Assembly (NCBI GenBank): GCA_963971305.1
Contig: OZ020308.1
Span: 36,175,275 to 36,239,274, forward strand
Reading direction: 5' to 3'
Source of the DNA: Arcuatula senhousia
Taxonomy: Eukaryota > Mollusca > Bivalvia > Mytilida > Mytilidae
Length of the DNA stretch: 64,000 nucleotides
Shown: positions 11,832 through 23,510 of the stretch, piece by piece
Layout of the letters: each line of letters starts with the position of its first letter
Numbering within the stretch: the stretch's first letter is position 1
Program-made: the position numbers and the translations under genes
The notes under the pieces: model-generated
What the model was told of the DNA's origin: nothing
The model's database searches: none
The model's input: the letters and a program-made list of their open reading frames with translations, nothing else

Positions 11832-12486
11832 TATATCCATTGGGAAAATTTTTTAAGTATATATGGTGCATCTATAGTAGCTTTAACACTTATAATTTTG
11901 CTATGTGTAACCAAAAAGACACCTGTTATTTATAAGTATTTTGTAGTCACTGTGCCAGGTTTGCGATAACTCTGATTTGGATGATGAGTCTCCCACTATA
12001 TACTTTTCTTGTCTTTTTGAAAGGAAAAAAAACAATTACTTCTTTTTTTTTCATAAACATTCCAACATAGTAAACTTAAACTAGTTGTTTTCATCGAATA
12101 ATAGCAAGATTATTTAATAATTTGTGTATTTTTTACATGACTAACTTCCTTGGAATATATATTGTTTTAATTTTTGTATTCATACATTTGTTTATGTTTT
12201 ATATTGTTTACAATTTTCTGTTTTTCATTTGCTGTTTTGTTTTAAAAACGTTACTCTTCAATAAGCCGAATGAGCTCATTCATGACAATGCTTACAATTG
12301 CCATGCTACTATTTTTGCTGTTGAATAGTTTAAATCATTTGTATCTTATTAGTTTATTATAAAGTTATATTATACAAAATAAATATTTGAAAATTTCTTG
12401 GTTTGTTTTGTATTCGTTAAAGTAATAAATGTGACTTTCTAACTACAAACATGTGCATGTAGTCTACATTTAAAATGTTTTTTTTT
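11832..12486. other. non-coding, unassigned
   Basis: AT-rich, no supported feature. The frame at 12122-12328 is a run of hydrophobic, low-complexity codons. Confidence 0.4.
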
Positions 12487-12604
12487 TCAAGTTTTGTATT
12501 CCCTCGTGCTGTACTTGTTCTTGTTCATGTTTACCGGTTTTGACGTTGCTCTTTTGGACTTTTGACACTAGAATGCCTCGTTGGTGCCTCTTTTGTTCCT
12601 ACAG
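12487..12604 (+). repeat. Penelope-like 3' tail, solo fragment
   Basis: CCCTCGTGCTGTACTTGTTC, TGTTTACCGGTTTTGACG, GGACTTTTGACACT and TTGGTGCCTCTTTTG match the 3' tails following RT copies at 23400-23510 and 49400-49510. Confidence 0.7.
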
Positions 12605-12835
12605 TTAAACAACATAATAATTTATTGGCGAACCATTGAATTTTAGCCATTTAAATTTTTCCTTGTCTTTGTACATCTTAAACTACACAAAGATATAAAA
12701 CATAAGGTATAGCATCTTCTAGATATAAAATATGCAGATAATTTTATTTTGCGTGATTCAAATATGTTAAAATTGATATGGAGTAAATGAACAGAAGACC
12801 ATTACACATATGTAAACCCCAACTGTATTTCATTT

Positions 12836-13610
12836 TTATACTCCACGCAACGAAGTTGCGAAGGGTATAATGTTTTTGACTGGTCCGTCCGTCAGTCCGT
12901 CAGTCTGTCCGGGATCAAAATTTTCGTAACATATATCTCAGCTATTATTAATTGTAGGCTTTGATATTTGGTATGTAGCTTCAGGTCGGGGTCCCATATG
13001 GTGGGATACGTTCTCAGTTCTGTCGATCATCTACTTCATGGTTAAGGAGCCGACTTAGACTTTTTTCACTTAATTTTCAGGGTTGAAAATTTTCTTCACT
13101 GATTTCTCAGCAACTATTAATTGTAGGTATTTGATATTTAGTATATAGCTTCAGACAGGGGTCCCCTATGGTGGGATTCGTTTTCAGGTCTGTCGATCTT
13201 CTACTTCCTGTTTAACGAGCTGACCTAGACTTTTTTCACTAATTTTCAGGGTTGAAAATTTTCGTTTAAGATTTTCTCAGCAACTATTAACTGTAGGCTT
13301 TTGTTATTTGGTATGTAGCTTCAGGTAGGAGACCCATATTGTGGGATACGTTTTCAGATCTGTCGATCAACTATTTCCTGTTTAACGAGCTGACATAGAC
13401 TTTTTTTCACTAAATTTTCAGGGTTGAAAATGTCACAGATTTCTCAGCAACTATTTATCATAGTCTTGTGATATTTTGTACGTAGCTTTAGGAGTCCTTT
13501 TTTACATTTTCAGGTCTGTCACTCCTTTACTTCCTGTTTAACAAGCAGACTTTGATGAAAGACAACAACTCTGAAAATTTTTTATTATTCCTACCTTGAA
13601 ATAAATAATC
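12836..13610 (+). repeat. tandem-repeat element, ~168-bp units
   Basis: It starts with the hairpin CGCAAC-GAA-GTTGCG (12846-12860), then GTCCGTCCGTC (12884), then four units beginning CTCAGC(A)ACTATTA near 12939, 13106, 13277 and 13444. Units share TAGCTTCAGG, a GTGGGATACGTT word and TCTGTCGATC. No open frame. It belongs with the other hairpin plus GTCC elements described in findings. Confidence 0.8.
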
Positions 13611-13784
13611 TCTGTCCACAATATGGACGCGTGGGGTATGTGAGCGTGCTTACTAAGGTTCTTTCATTATAAGCTGTAAGCTGTATGGCCGTTTCGGAAT
13701 TTTATTTCTCACCATACATAGGAAACTAACAGTAAAAAAATGCATTAACCCAAATGAAATCCAAATAATTAATATTATCAAATA

Positions 13785-14271
13785 TACTCTTCAAAAAAAG
13801 TTACGCATAGATAGAAAATTTCCCGTAGGTTTAATGCAAATCGAAACAATTTCAAAACATTATTGCCGAGCTGTTCTGCAACCGATTTTCACGAAATAAA
13901 ATTCAGTAAAAAGAAAACAAAATAGAGATTGTTTGTTTAATTTTGTGTAAAATCGTAACGTCGCTGCTTTTTAAGATATTGCAAGTGGAACTCAAGTGTA
14001 CATTTTACGATTCAATTTCCCGTTTAAATCAATGCAAAATGTTCCGTGAAAAACATTAGTCGTGTTCTACTCCCAATTTCTTAAAAACCATTGAAGTTAT
14101 GATTTTGGTCTTAATTTATCAAACGATCTTCATTTTGTTTTCTTTTTACTGGATTTTATTTCGTGAAAATCGGCTGCAGAACAGCTCGGCAATTATGTTT
14201 TGAAATTGTTTTGATTTGCATTAAACCTATGGGGAATTTTCTATCTATGCGTAACTTTTTTTGCAGAGTAT
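13785..14271. mobile_element. mariner-type MITE, ~485 bp
   Basis: Long inverted ends (about 140 bp per arm) begin TACTCTTCAAAAAAAGTTAC on the left and TACTCTGCAAAAAAAGTTAC on the reverse of the right, flanked by TA. A TA target and a TACTCTTCAAAAA-type TIR fit Tc1/mariner non-autonomous elements. The arms include GAGCTGTTCTGCA and ATTTTCACGAAATAAAAT words. No transposase. Confidence 0.85.
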
Positions 14272-14820
14272 ATATCTAAGAACAAACTACAATGGAAGGA
14301 GTTTAATCTAAGGTTTCAGAATTAACATCAATTAAGCATGATAAGTGAATAGCAATTAACAAAGTGTACACGTAAGATTAAATCTCTTGTACAAGTACAC
14401 CATATTTAAAACAATAGAGTGCACACCTTAAACACGGGGAATTGTTCTACTAGTTTCACACGACATAATTTAAAGAGAAAGTCCAGTAAAATATCTATAA
14501 AAGGATATGGTTATACATAATTATAATATGATTAAGGCCCTGCCTTCTTAGCGAGCATCGAAAATCTATATACCTTTAAAAAATAAATCCATGTGCTCGA
14601 CCGGCTAAGTTTAACTTAAAGAGGGAACTTTTAAAAAAGGAATTAAATAGTAGCAAAGTCTGATCCCATCCAACCCAAATCATATGCACTTGAGAAAAGT
14701 GTTGTTAAAATATCTGGGATCAATAACTACTCATTAAAAATTCATTTATTTGTGCAAATAATAAATCCTGTAACATTCTGGGACGACATTAAGCGGGGAA
14801 GAAATTATCCATTTTATGGA
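14272..14820. other. non-coding, unassigned
   Basis: Nothing recognised apart from the promoter-like stretch immediately downstream. Confidence 0.4.
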
Positions 14821-14825
14821 TTACG

Positions 14826-14857
14826 TGACGTCATTTCCTTGTCAGAGTATTTCGCGC
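14826..14857 (+). promoter_or_regulatory. possible promoter: CRE and E2F-like sites
   Basis: A palindromic CRE, TGACGTCA (14826-14833), lies 16 bp before TTTCGCGC (14850-14857), an E2F-like site. About 175 bp further is a candidate first exon with a consensus splice donor. No TATA box was seen. Suggestive only. Confidence 0.3.
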
Positions 14858-15034
14858 TTCTTCAGCAGACCAAAACAACATTCAGATTCTGTCAGTTTTT
14901 GTGAGATTTTCTGAGTGTTAGTGTTTTATTTGAAGCATTGGTAACAGAAGGTACATTAAGAAACCTGGCGGGAAAAAAAACGGTAAAGTAAAAATATCAT
15001 GCAGGATTGAGGAAACTGAGTGAAACACCACAGG

Positions 15035-15058
15035 ATGGGACTCTTCTTTCATTTTCAG
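15035..15058 (+). CDS. candidate first coding exon of an unidentified gene
   Basis: ATGGGACTCTTCTTTCAT continues to a perfect donor, CAG|GTAAGTAC, at 15058/15059, giving MGLFFHFQ. The upstream 150 bp would be 5' UTR behind the CRE/E2F-like sites. I found no matching second exon downstream, so it may be a spurious donor or a non-coding transcript. Confidence 0.2.
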
Positions 15059-15061
15059 GTA

Positions 15062-15539
15062 AGTACCTTTATTTATTATCATGAGTAGGTTTTATTCAGT
15101 AAATGCATGTATTTCTCTATCTTATTTTTTCTTACTTAGTAACAAAGCTTGGTCAGTATCATGCATTTGGTATGACTAGTCGCCAAAAGCTAGCTCGGTA
15201 ATTTCCGGAAAATCGTATTTCAGCGGAAAAGACCGAATGGTGTTTAAATAAACATCTGTGTGTAAAAATAAACAAGAGGATGAATGAGGGTTTTATCACT
15301 GTTTTTTTAATTTCAATTTTTATATTTTTGAATAACAGATTATGATGTATTTTTTTATAAACCCAGAGGGTTGATTGTTTTACTTGCTCCTTGCCCTAAT
15401 ATTTTTTTCACTCCGTAAAAGTAAACCTGTTCCGGTTTTATCGACAGTATATTTCTGGCACATCTCAAAACATACACAATGCCGTAAGGCTCGCATCTGC
15501 GATGCTCGCTATAAAACCAACTGAAGCTATCTTTAATTT
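15062..15539. other. non-coding, unassigned
   Basis: No supported exon. The reverse frame 15355-15555 has no motif and overlaps the edge of the next repeat. Confidence 0.4.
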
Positions 15540-16455
15540 TTGTCCCCCGCCGCAACGCGTCGGAGGGACTTAGTAATGGTCTCCGTCCGTCCGTCCGTCA
15601 CGTTTTTTGTGGGTGCAACTCCTCGGACACTACTGAACGGATGTTGCTGAAACTTAACACACTGATAGGGTACAATTAGTAGATGATCATCCCATATTTG
15701 AAATTTTCAAAATGGCCGCCGTTTCCATGGAAACAGGGAAGAAAGGTCAAAATATAGGACATTCAATATCTCGGTTACCTAGGTGCACAGGTTTCTGAAA
15801 TTTTGTAGGCTGATAGAGCAAAAGGTACTATATAATAATATGAAAACAATTTTAAAGCGATATTTACGGTTTTTGAGTTATTTATGAATTTGTGATTTTT
15901 CAGTCCGAAAAATGGGACTTTGTCAAACGTTTTTGTGGGTGCAACTCCTTGGACACTACTGAATGGATGTTGCTGAAACTTTACACACTGATAGGGTACT
16001 ATTAGTAAGTGATCATCCTATATTTGAAATTTTCAAAATGGCCGCCGTTTTCATGGAAACAGAGAAAGGTCAAAATATAGGACATCCAATATCTCGGTAA
16101 CCTAGGTGCACAGGGTTCTGAAATTTTGTAGGCTGATAGAGCAAAAGGTACTCTATAATAATACAGAAAAAAATTTGAAACAAATATTTACAGTTTTCGA
16201 GTTATTTATGAATTTGTGATTTTCTGGTCCAAAAAAATAGGACTTTGTCATGTCAAACATTTTTGTGGGTGCAACTCCTCGGATACTACTGAACGGATGT
16301 TGCTGAAACTTTACACACTGATAGGGTACTGTTAGTAGGTGATCATCCCATATTTTGACAACCTTTTTTTAAAATGTTTCTCTCTCAGAGAATATATCGC
16401 TTGAATTGACATACCACACAACTTTTATGCGGCGGCGGGGGACACATGGCTACGC
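15540..16455 (+). repeat. tandem-repeat element, ~328-bp units, GC-rich ends
   Basis: The left end TCCCCCGCCGC and right end GCGGCGGGGGACA are inverted. The left end is followed by CCGTCCGTCCGTCCGTC (15581). Three units begin GTGGGTGCAACTCCT at 15609, 15935 and 16265, each with GAACGGATGTTGCTGAAACT and ACACACTGATAGGGTAC. A perfect 12-bp palindrome, GCTACGCGTAGC, lies at the right edge. No open frame; a non-autonomous element of unknown class. Confidence 0.8.
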
Positions 16456-16474
16456 GTAGCAATCTTGTTATGAT

Positions 16475-16693
16475 ATGAATGGCCATTTCGTAGTTTTATT
16501 CCTCATCAGCAGCACTAAAACTCAAACAAAAAGTTTACTTGTGGTGTTATCTCTATTTATCTTTTTCCTTTCATGTTATATCGTAAAGAATGAATTGCCC
16601 TTAAGCTACCTTCGTATACATGATAAAAACGTACTTGAGTATGATAATGAAATTAACCTTGAAAATGGAGACCAAATGATGAAAGATAAATGA
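16475..16693 (+). CDS. short hydrophobic ORF, doubtful
   Basis: A 72-codon frame with an N-terminal hydrophobic stretch (LLVVLSLFIFFLSCYIV, about residues 21-37) and a polar C-terminus, like the start of a type II membrane protein. It begins inside a dispersed repeat (GGCCATTTCG...CATCAGCAGCACT, also near 38600), and no partner exon was found. Most likely chance. Confidence 0.12.
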   Translation: MNGHFVVLFLISSTKTQTKSLLVVLSLFIFFLSCYIVKNELPLSYLRIHDKNVLEYDNEINLENGDQMMKDK

Positions 16694-16699
16694 TTCATC

Positions 16700-17041
16700 G
16701 AAGGATTTTGATTTATGGTTTATGCATGGTCATTGTTTAGTGTTTTTCCCGATAAACAATTAGTACAATTATTTCAATAAGTGTCATGATACAAGTTATT
16801 TGAATTATTAATGACCTTCTTTTACACACATATATTTATATCTAATGATTTTTCATATGTACATTAAGTTATGGATATTATTCTCTAGTATGCATATTCA
16901 ATGATTTCTACTTGGCTATCTGACCAATCATACAAGACTAAAAGATAAGTGACAGATGAGCTTGGAGGTGAATTATAAAATAATTTCCCTGCAGACGAAT
17001 TCTCAGTTAAAACAACGCTGATAACAGCTAGAGAATAAATC
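16700..17041. other. non-coding, unassigned
   Basis: AT-rich, nothing recognised. Confidence 0.4.
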
Positions 17042-17116
17042 AGTAATTCACTTCAGTTTATTTATTTAAGTAGTCGGGCTACGCCCTCCTTTTAAATAAA
17101 CATGAAGTGAATTACT
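17042..17116. repeat. foldback hairpin, ~25-bp arms
   Basis: AGTAATTCACTTCAGTTTAT pairs with the reverse complement of ATAAACATGAAGTGAATTACT across a GC-richer loop. Likely a MITE core or foldback remnant. Confidence 0.6.
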
Positions 17117-18560
17117 AATACTAATTGTTTACTTCATACCTATCCCATACAGCCATTAAGACTCCGTATTATTTTAATTTTTGAAAACACCCGATTTTCA
17201 AAATAAGGAAAATGGCTGTACTCAGCACAATGCATCACATTTCACTGAGATGTGGTTAGATTCTTAATATTTTTAAAAATCGTTTGTTTGCATATCCACC
17301 TAACTTTGAGTACTTTCATTCGATACTTTGGATTTTGATCTTCCAATGTTATGGGAACATGTTTTTGTTTCAAATGCTGCTGAGGTCACTCCTTAAAAAA
17401 TATATATATATATACAGCATGTTTTATACCCGTTTTGGTATTTGTATTTTGAAATGTTGATACCACTCAAACATCTGGAAGATATTGTTGCTGTAATAAC
17501 AAATGCTAAGTCGTGATGAATAGGTATATTGTTTACCATAAAGAGAATGCTTATTCCAGGCAAAGTAGTTTATATCGTTTATGCCATAGGGTTTATGAAA
17601 TTGTATGTATTTAATAAAAAGCAATACAAAATCGTCGTCGTTTTTCCAGTTTGAATTTGCATAAAAAGTGTGCATCAGAAAAAGCAGTTTAAGTGCCACA
17701 AATGAGTTTAAACTCACCCCATTTTTCGTAAAAGACATTCATTTTAAGTTCGGCTTGACCTTTTTGTTTTTCATTTGTTACCTCCTTCTTGAGAAATGTA
17801 AATCATTATTATCTACATTATATGAACTGTATTATTTTTCACTTTTGGCATGTGTTTTCCTATATTCGTCTCTAAAATATAATGCCGACCTGCTAGTTAA
17901 ACATTTTTACCACCACCAGAGAAGAAAATGTGCTATTAATGACTAGAGTGACCCATAACTTGTTTAACGTTAGTAATTTGTTATATGTTCACCCGAATGA
18001 AGACCCCTGTCAGATATTCGTCACTTATTTTTCTTTATTTTAACATATATTAAAATGTTGATATTGTTTTATTAAATTATTAAATTTGTTAGTCTTAAGT
18101 TATAAGGGACCGAACATTTAACTTTAAAAAAGGGTGGTTTCTGGTCAAATTTTTCGAACACAGCACAGAAAAATATTTATAAATTTTAAATACATCGTAT
18201 AATTATTTTTCATAATAAGCATTTTTTACATGGCAAAAATCCAAATTCAGAATATTTGTTTTCTTAACCTCTGATGCCAGATTATTTGTGTCATTACAAG
18301 CAGCTTCAGAATATTTTTAGAAAAAAAAATCAAGCACCTTTTTTTCTGGTTTATAGATGATCGTCCATGCAAGATGAAATATCTTAATGCAACAAAGTTT
18401 GATAGTTGTGTTATATCCTTAACAACAAGTACAGTCATAGCATACAATACAATATGATACGATGACATATATTTATTTATAAATGGAACAAATAATCAAA
18501 TGTCATATAACAAGTGCAAAAAAACCTTGTATAAACAACTTTTTGAAAATCCAGTCACTG
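17117..18560. other. non-coding, unassigned
   Basis: AT-rich with a short TA run near 17400. The overlapping opposite-strand frames at 17424-17946 have no motif or splice context. Confidence 0.4.
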
Positions 18561-18569
18561 ACCCAAATT

Positions 18570-20290
18570 CCAACCTTTATGACCGCTTTTGTTCTTTGTA
18601 TCGGTTACAACCGCATATTCAAACCTGCTGGAGTTCCACATGAAAATAGTAAAGACAACCGTTCTTTTCTCTCACTTCCCTTTTTAAACAAAGGTTTGGA
18701 TACCATTATATTAGGAAATATCCTACATCATAAATCTGTTACGGCACATATTCCTCCTAAGTATTCCAATCATCTCCTATACCTTTACTTCCACTGTTGC
18801 ACCCAAGGTTTTCAATTACCATAAAAGTGTTGCGGGATTTCCAAATCAATGACCTCTAAGCAAATCCTCTAGAATGATCTTGTGAAAAGTCCCCATTGAA
18901 TTAATGTCCCTCTGGCCACGTTATCACTGGTGACCTGAACATCGTGGAAAATAACTAACTTCGCAATGTTTTGGCTAAAGGACCAAACTATCGTGAGCCT
19001 AGAAGAATAAAGTAAAACCATAATTTTAAAACTATTATTGATTCAGTTGAAGACTATGCAAGAAAATGGGCCAAGAAAGAACAGGAGTAAGAAAATGTCG
19101 TTTCGTCGGAGTGGGTTAAAGCTGTGAGGTCATTGATTTTGAAAATAATCCTTTTTTGAAGGGCTCAATGAGCACTAAAGCAACATCCATTTATAACAAC
19201 GCGGATGTTGCAGAAACACTGTCCACCTTACATGACAAATATGTTGTTGTACTTGCAGACAAAGCACCAAATAACATCATTATTGTGTGCAAGAAACACT
19301 AAATTGACTGCTTGACAGCTGAATTAGGGGTTGATTGTACCAGCAATAGCAGCACATACACAGCTACAACACTGTCTAAGGAGGGAATTATTGACAATCA
19401 CAAGTCTGGCATTTCTTCCTTCGGGCTCTCTGTTGGTGCTGACAATAATGACATTCCATCCCTGTATTGAATTCCTAAATTACATAAAAATCCATACAAA
19501 TAGCGCAACATTTCAGGGTCATAAAAATGTACCACTTAACCTCTTTCAGTTCTGTTGACTTCAATACTAACGGCAATAAAATCCGGCCTCAAGAAATATA
19601 ACGATTGTTTTTATTCTAGAAGTGATGTCGATCAAGTATGCATCCTGAATAATTCGAAAGAACTATTGGAGATTCTTAACTCGAAATCAGTTCCATCTTG
19701 CAACAGCATCAAAAATTTCGATTTCTCCACTCTTTACACCTCCGTTTCGCATGAACAACTCAAATCACAATTGGCATAGCTGATTAAACACAAGTTTTTC
19801 AAAAAAGAATGGAAAACGCAGGTACAAATATTTGGTAGTCGATCACAGTAAGACTTACTTTGTCATCAATGAGTCAAAGAAAAAGAACAAATATATAAAA
19901 GACCAAATGGTTGACATGTTCAATTTTCTTATCGACAACATATTTGTTCAGTTTGGTGGACGTGTTTTTCAGCAAACAAAAGTGATTCCATTGGACACTA
20001 AATGTGCACCTTTGCTTGCTCATTTGTTTCTACAGTCATATGAAGCAGACTTCTTACAATCTCTTCTAGACAAAAAATATCGTAGACTACCTCTTCCTTT
20101 TAACCCCATGTTCCGTTATATTGATGATGTCCTTTCACTTAACAACTTGATTTGGTGACTTTCTCCATCTTATATACTAGTATCTCCAGGAACTTGAGAT
20201 AAAGGACACAACGGATTCTAGGAAGTCTGCTTCATATTTAGATCTTCATCTCGAAATTGACTTTCAAGGAAGACTTTTGACAAAGCTCTA
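18570..20290 (+). mobile_element. Penelope-like element, 5' and RT part (degenerate, split)
   Basis: Fragments in changing frames spell a Penelope-like RT protein. In order: LPFLNKGLDTIILGNILHHK (near 18690), GHVITGDLNIVE (near 18920), a NDIPSL...IPKLHKNPYK segment (near 19470), IKNFDFSTLYTSVSHEQL (near 19720), the fingers and palm region with DTKCAPLLAHLFLQSYEADF (near 20000), and FRYIDDVLSL with the catalytic YIDD (near 20120). Many stops and frameshifts; GIPMG is changed to VIPLD. Coding breaks off at about 20290 inside the segment that in the 48.6-kb copy reads RLYDKRDDFNF, and resumes at 22934 after a foreign insertion. Class assignment is from RT motifs; no GIY-YIG endonuclease was seen. 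Confidence 0.85.
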
Positions 20291-20336
20291 TTTGCTTGTT
20301 TATTTGTTGTTTGTTTAATGTTCAGTCAACAATATT

Positions 20337-22088
20337 TCAGTCGTAATCAAGACAAGAACTACTTGAAACAAATTGAATTGTGTATACCCACCTAGGAAAC
20401 AGCACCCATAATACACTGTAAAGAAGTAAACATAAATCTGATAGAACATTTCTCTCATAGTCAGTAGGATTGACAGTGTTTAACTTCAATAGCTTTGAAT
20501 TTGGAATTTCCAAAACAGATCTAATCATTTTAAGTTGACTGTTCCATCTGGTTGCATTGTCAGATTGTAAACGTTTTTCATCTTCTAAAATCTCAGAGGC
20601 TGTTATAGATTTTCGAACATATTTCACTATAGTAGCAGCTTTACTTATTACATTCTTTAAATGTGAACTTGCCTCTTTGAGACCATCTTTTACTACAAGT
20701 TGTAATGTGTGGGCAAAGCACCGTCCATGTTTTGGCAAGTCATTGTCAGGGAAGTCGATATCAACAGATGTAAGATCATTGTCATCGTCATCATTCTCGT
20801 CTTCACTGTCACATGAAGTTTTGTCATCTGATGTTTCAACAGTATATCCAGGAAGACTGAAGTCAAAAGCTTTCGTCATATTGGAAGCATTATCAGTTAT
20901 TATACTGGTGATTTTATTAGCAATGTTGTAAGAAGCAACTGCTTCTTCATACTCCTGGCGAATATTTTCTGCACAATGTGACCCCTTGAACCTTTTACAT
21001 GTTATCATTATGGATTTCATGCACCAATCCAAAATATAATGGCCTGTTATTCCAAGAAACCCTTTCATCTGTCTATTTGACCACAGATCTATGGTAAGAC
21101 ATATGCTCTCAAGAGAATGCAACTGGTCCTTTAAACTAGACTGAATTTTTGTTGATTTTTGATACAAGAGTTTTGTAGACAAATGCTTTCTGCTAGGAAT
21201 ATGATATTGTGGATTTAAAGCTTCCATAAGATTTTTAAATTCAGTGTTTTCTATGGTCGAAAGAGGTATGAGGTTTCCTGCTATGAATGTAACTAATGCA
21301 TCAGTAATTATTTGTTGACTTGGGTCATTTGACTGATATTTTTTAGTAGTTGAAGACTTTATATAGCTATCCATAGATGGCTGTGCTACAGATTGACTAT
21401 CAGATTTAGATTTCAGGAAGATGTCCCTATGTTTTCTCTGTAAAATTAAAAAAAAACCAAATAGTAAAAAAATATTGACTGTGCCTATATTTGTTTTTAT
21501 AACCGATTGTAGGGCTTGTATAAACATGTAGGTGACACATATTTTTATGTTTATTGCAATTAACAACTGTCATATCTTATGGCCTGAAGACACTTCTAAT
21601 TCTTTTAATTAATTAAGGCTTCTCATTCATGTCCTTCAATTATAGAAATTTCTTTCTTGAAATCACAAAATTAATGGTGAAATATTTACATTAGGAAAAC
21701 ATATAATGTTATGTATATATAATTAGTCTCAAAATAACTTTTTTTATTTCACAATATTGATTTCAAAGTTGAAATTTGAATTTCTAAAAATTTAGTAGCT
21801 ACATGTATGTTATTTAATATTTTATTCAAATTAATACGAAAAGACTAATATCTGTCCATATATTCTTTTTAATTCTTGCAATATCTTATTGAAATCAAGA
21901 AGCTTTTAACATAATTATTGTTAAATAAAAAAAAACAAAAGACTCACCTTCAAATGAGTAGCAAAATTGGATGTGCTTTTGATGTTTCCAGAAATGAAGG
22001 TGTCTGGACAATGTTTGCATTTTATTTTTATAATTCCAGAATCAGGTGGATTATTAGGAACTTCAAAATGTTTCCACACATAAGACAT
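20337..22088 (-). pseudogene. hAT transposase, BED zinc finger, C-terminally truncated
   Basis: Two exons join in phase. Exon 1 (22088-21948) starts MSYVWKHFEVPNN and holds a BED finger: CKHC, then HLKRKH completed across the intron (donor AAG|GTGAGT, acceptor TTTTACAG|AGA). Exon 2 (21437 down to 20337) has the hAT RNase-H-like core: LTIDLWSNRQMKGFLGITGH with the first catalytic Asp, IITDNASNMTKAF with the second, then HGRCFAHTLQLVVKDGL and a DNATRWNS motif. An acidic loop (DSEDENDDDDND) lies between. After about 20440 the reading runs into unrelated sequence, so the catalytic Glu region and hATC dimerisation domain are missing. This element is probably inactive although its remaining frame has no stop. 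Confidence 0.88.
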
Positions 22089-22437
22089 TATGCTCTCACA
22101 AACTTTTGATCAAGAATGAAATATTTATTTGAAAGTGAACAGTTTCATGAGTTTTATTCAATCTAAAATCTTTCACTGAAGGTTAATATGCCTAAGGGTC
22201 TAATCTTGGTAGACAAATTTGTGAATAATGAAAAGCAATCAATATTTCTAAAATGTTTTACTGCAAATCTACCCTACTAACAAATATTTGAATCAGTATT
22301 CAAATATTTCATATTTCATAATGTCATTTTATGAAGTTTAGAATTATAAGCAGGAAACCTCTCAGTCAGTCTGTAACAATTTCTTCAACAAAAACTTGGG
22401 AGTCTTAAAAAGAGTATCTTGAAATAGTTTTTGATAA

Positions 22438-22616
22438 TGTAATCATAAGTAATCATAAAATAATCATGATTACAGCTCTTTTTCATTTTGTAATTGATTA
22501 CATTACAATTAAAAGTAATCATAAAATGCATGATTACAGATTACTTGCGATTACATATCAAAATGTAATCAATTACAGGATGATTACGATTACAGATTAC
22601 GATTACCCCATCCCTG
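22438..22616 (-). repeat. hAT 5' end: TIR and subterminal GATTAC repeats
   Basis: The block ends CCCCATCCCTG, i.e. CAGGGATGGGG on the transposase strand, a typical hAT/ZBED TIR. In the 180 bp inside it, a dozen or more TAATCA/GATTAC words occur in both orientations. Subterminal arrays of this sort are transposase-binding sites in characterised hAT elements; that role here is inference. The opposite TIR is absent, as expected from the truncation at about 20430. Confidence 0.75.
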
Positions 22617-22933
22617 TAATACAGACCCATGCATGTCATGCAAAAAAGGCCAATGTACGACCACAAACCGAAAGGAAAACAAACAAACTCACAAGACAGG
22701 CCAATGTACCCTCAACGCACCATAGGCCAATGTACCCAGAAAGCGACGAAATCTCTCCCCAAAAACTTCAAAACAATCTGGAACCCTTACCTATGGTGAC
22801 CAACAATGAAGAACCCTAACCTGAAATGAGGTCATACTAGTTTGAACACTTACCTATGTGGGATATAGCCAACCCTTCCCCGATTTCACACAATCAACCC
22901 TTATCTGTCGAATATACAATAATGAATCCTGAT

Positions 22934-23510
22934 TGGACCTACAAGACCAACGTGATGACTTCAACCTTCCAATTGTTGTGTAGCAACATGCCGTCCGCTC
23001 CTGCATATGGAGTCTTCTTATCACAGTTGATTCGTTACTCCAGAGCTTGCGGGAATTACATTGATTTCCTTTGCAGAGCGTCACCTATGACACATACATT
23101 GCTGACACAGGGTTATGTTGCTCCAAGGTTGCTGTCTTCACTCAAAAAATGTTACGGTAGACACAGTGCACTCGTAGACAGATATGGGATTTATATCTCT
23201 CAAATGAGTGCAGATGTTGGTACGTCGTAGAAATTTGTTATGTCTTCCTTTACCGGATTTGACCCACTAAATTGGAAATTAGCAACACGACGGGCGTGCT
23301 ATAGCAGACAGGAACCGCGTACTCTTCCGGAGCACCTGAGTTCACTCTTGTTACGACTTGAGTTCGTGTTGTTGATTTCCGTTCAGTTGATTTTGTGTTT
23401 TTTGTTTCCTCGTGCTGTTTTTGTTCGTGTTTACCGGTTTCGTCGTTGCATGACCATTCGGACTTTTGACACTTGAATGCCCCATTGATGCCTCTTTGCT
23501 TCTCTCAAAC
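22934..23510 (+). mobile_element. Penelope-like element, RT C-terminus and 3' tail
   Basis: It continues the copy interrupted at 20290: NVMTSTF (frame-shifted KRDDF region), then SAPAYGVFLSQLIRYSRACG and HTLLTQGYVAPRLLSSLKK, then CYGRHSALVDRYGIYISQMS ending near 23229. The tail carries CTATAGCAGACAGGAACCGC, GAGCACCTGAGTTCACTC, GTGTTTACCGGTTTCGTCG and CGGACTTTTGACACTTGAAT, shared with five other loci in the window. Confidence 0.85.

Larger units (their letters stand above)
20291..22933. mobile_element. 2.6-kb insertion splitting the Penelope-like element
   Basis: The flanking RT codons join once this block is removed. It contains a BED-hAT transposon whose right end is at 22616. Its outer parts (20291 to about 20430, and 22617-22933) are a different repeat, the right part holding three AGGCCAATGTAC words (about 22646, 22697 and 22725). 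I infer hAT inside repeat X inside the retroelement. No clean target duplication is visible at the outer edges. Confidence 0.7.
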
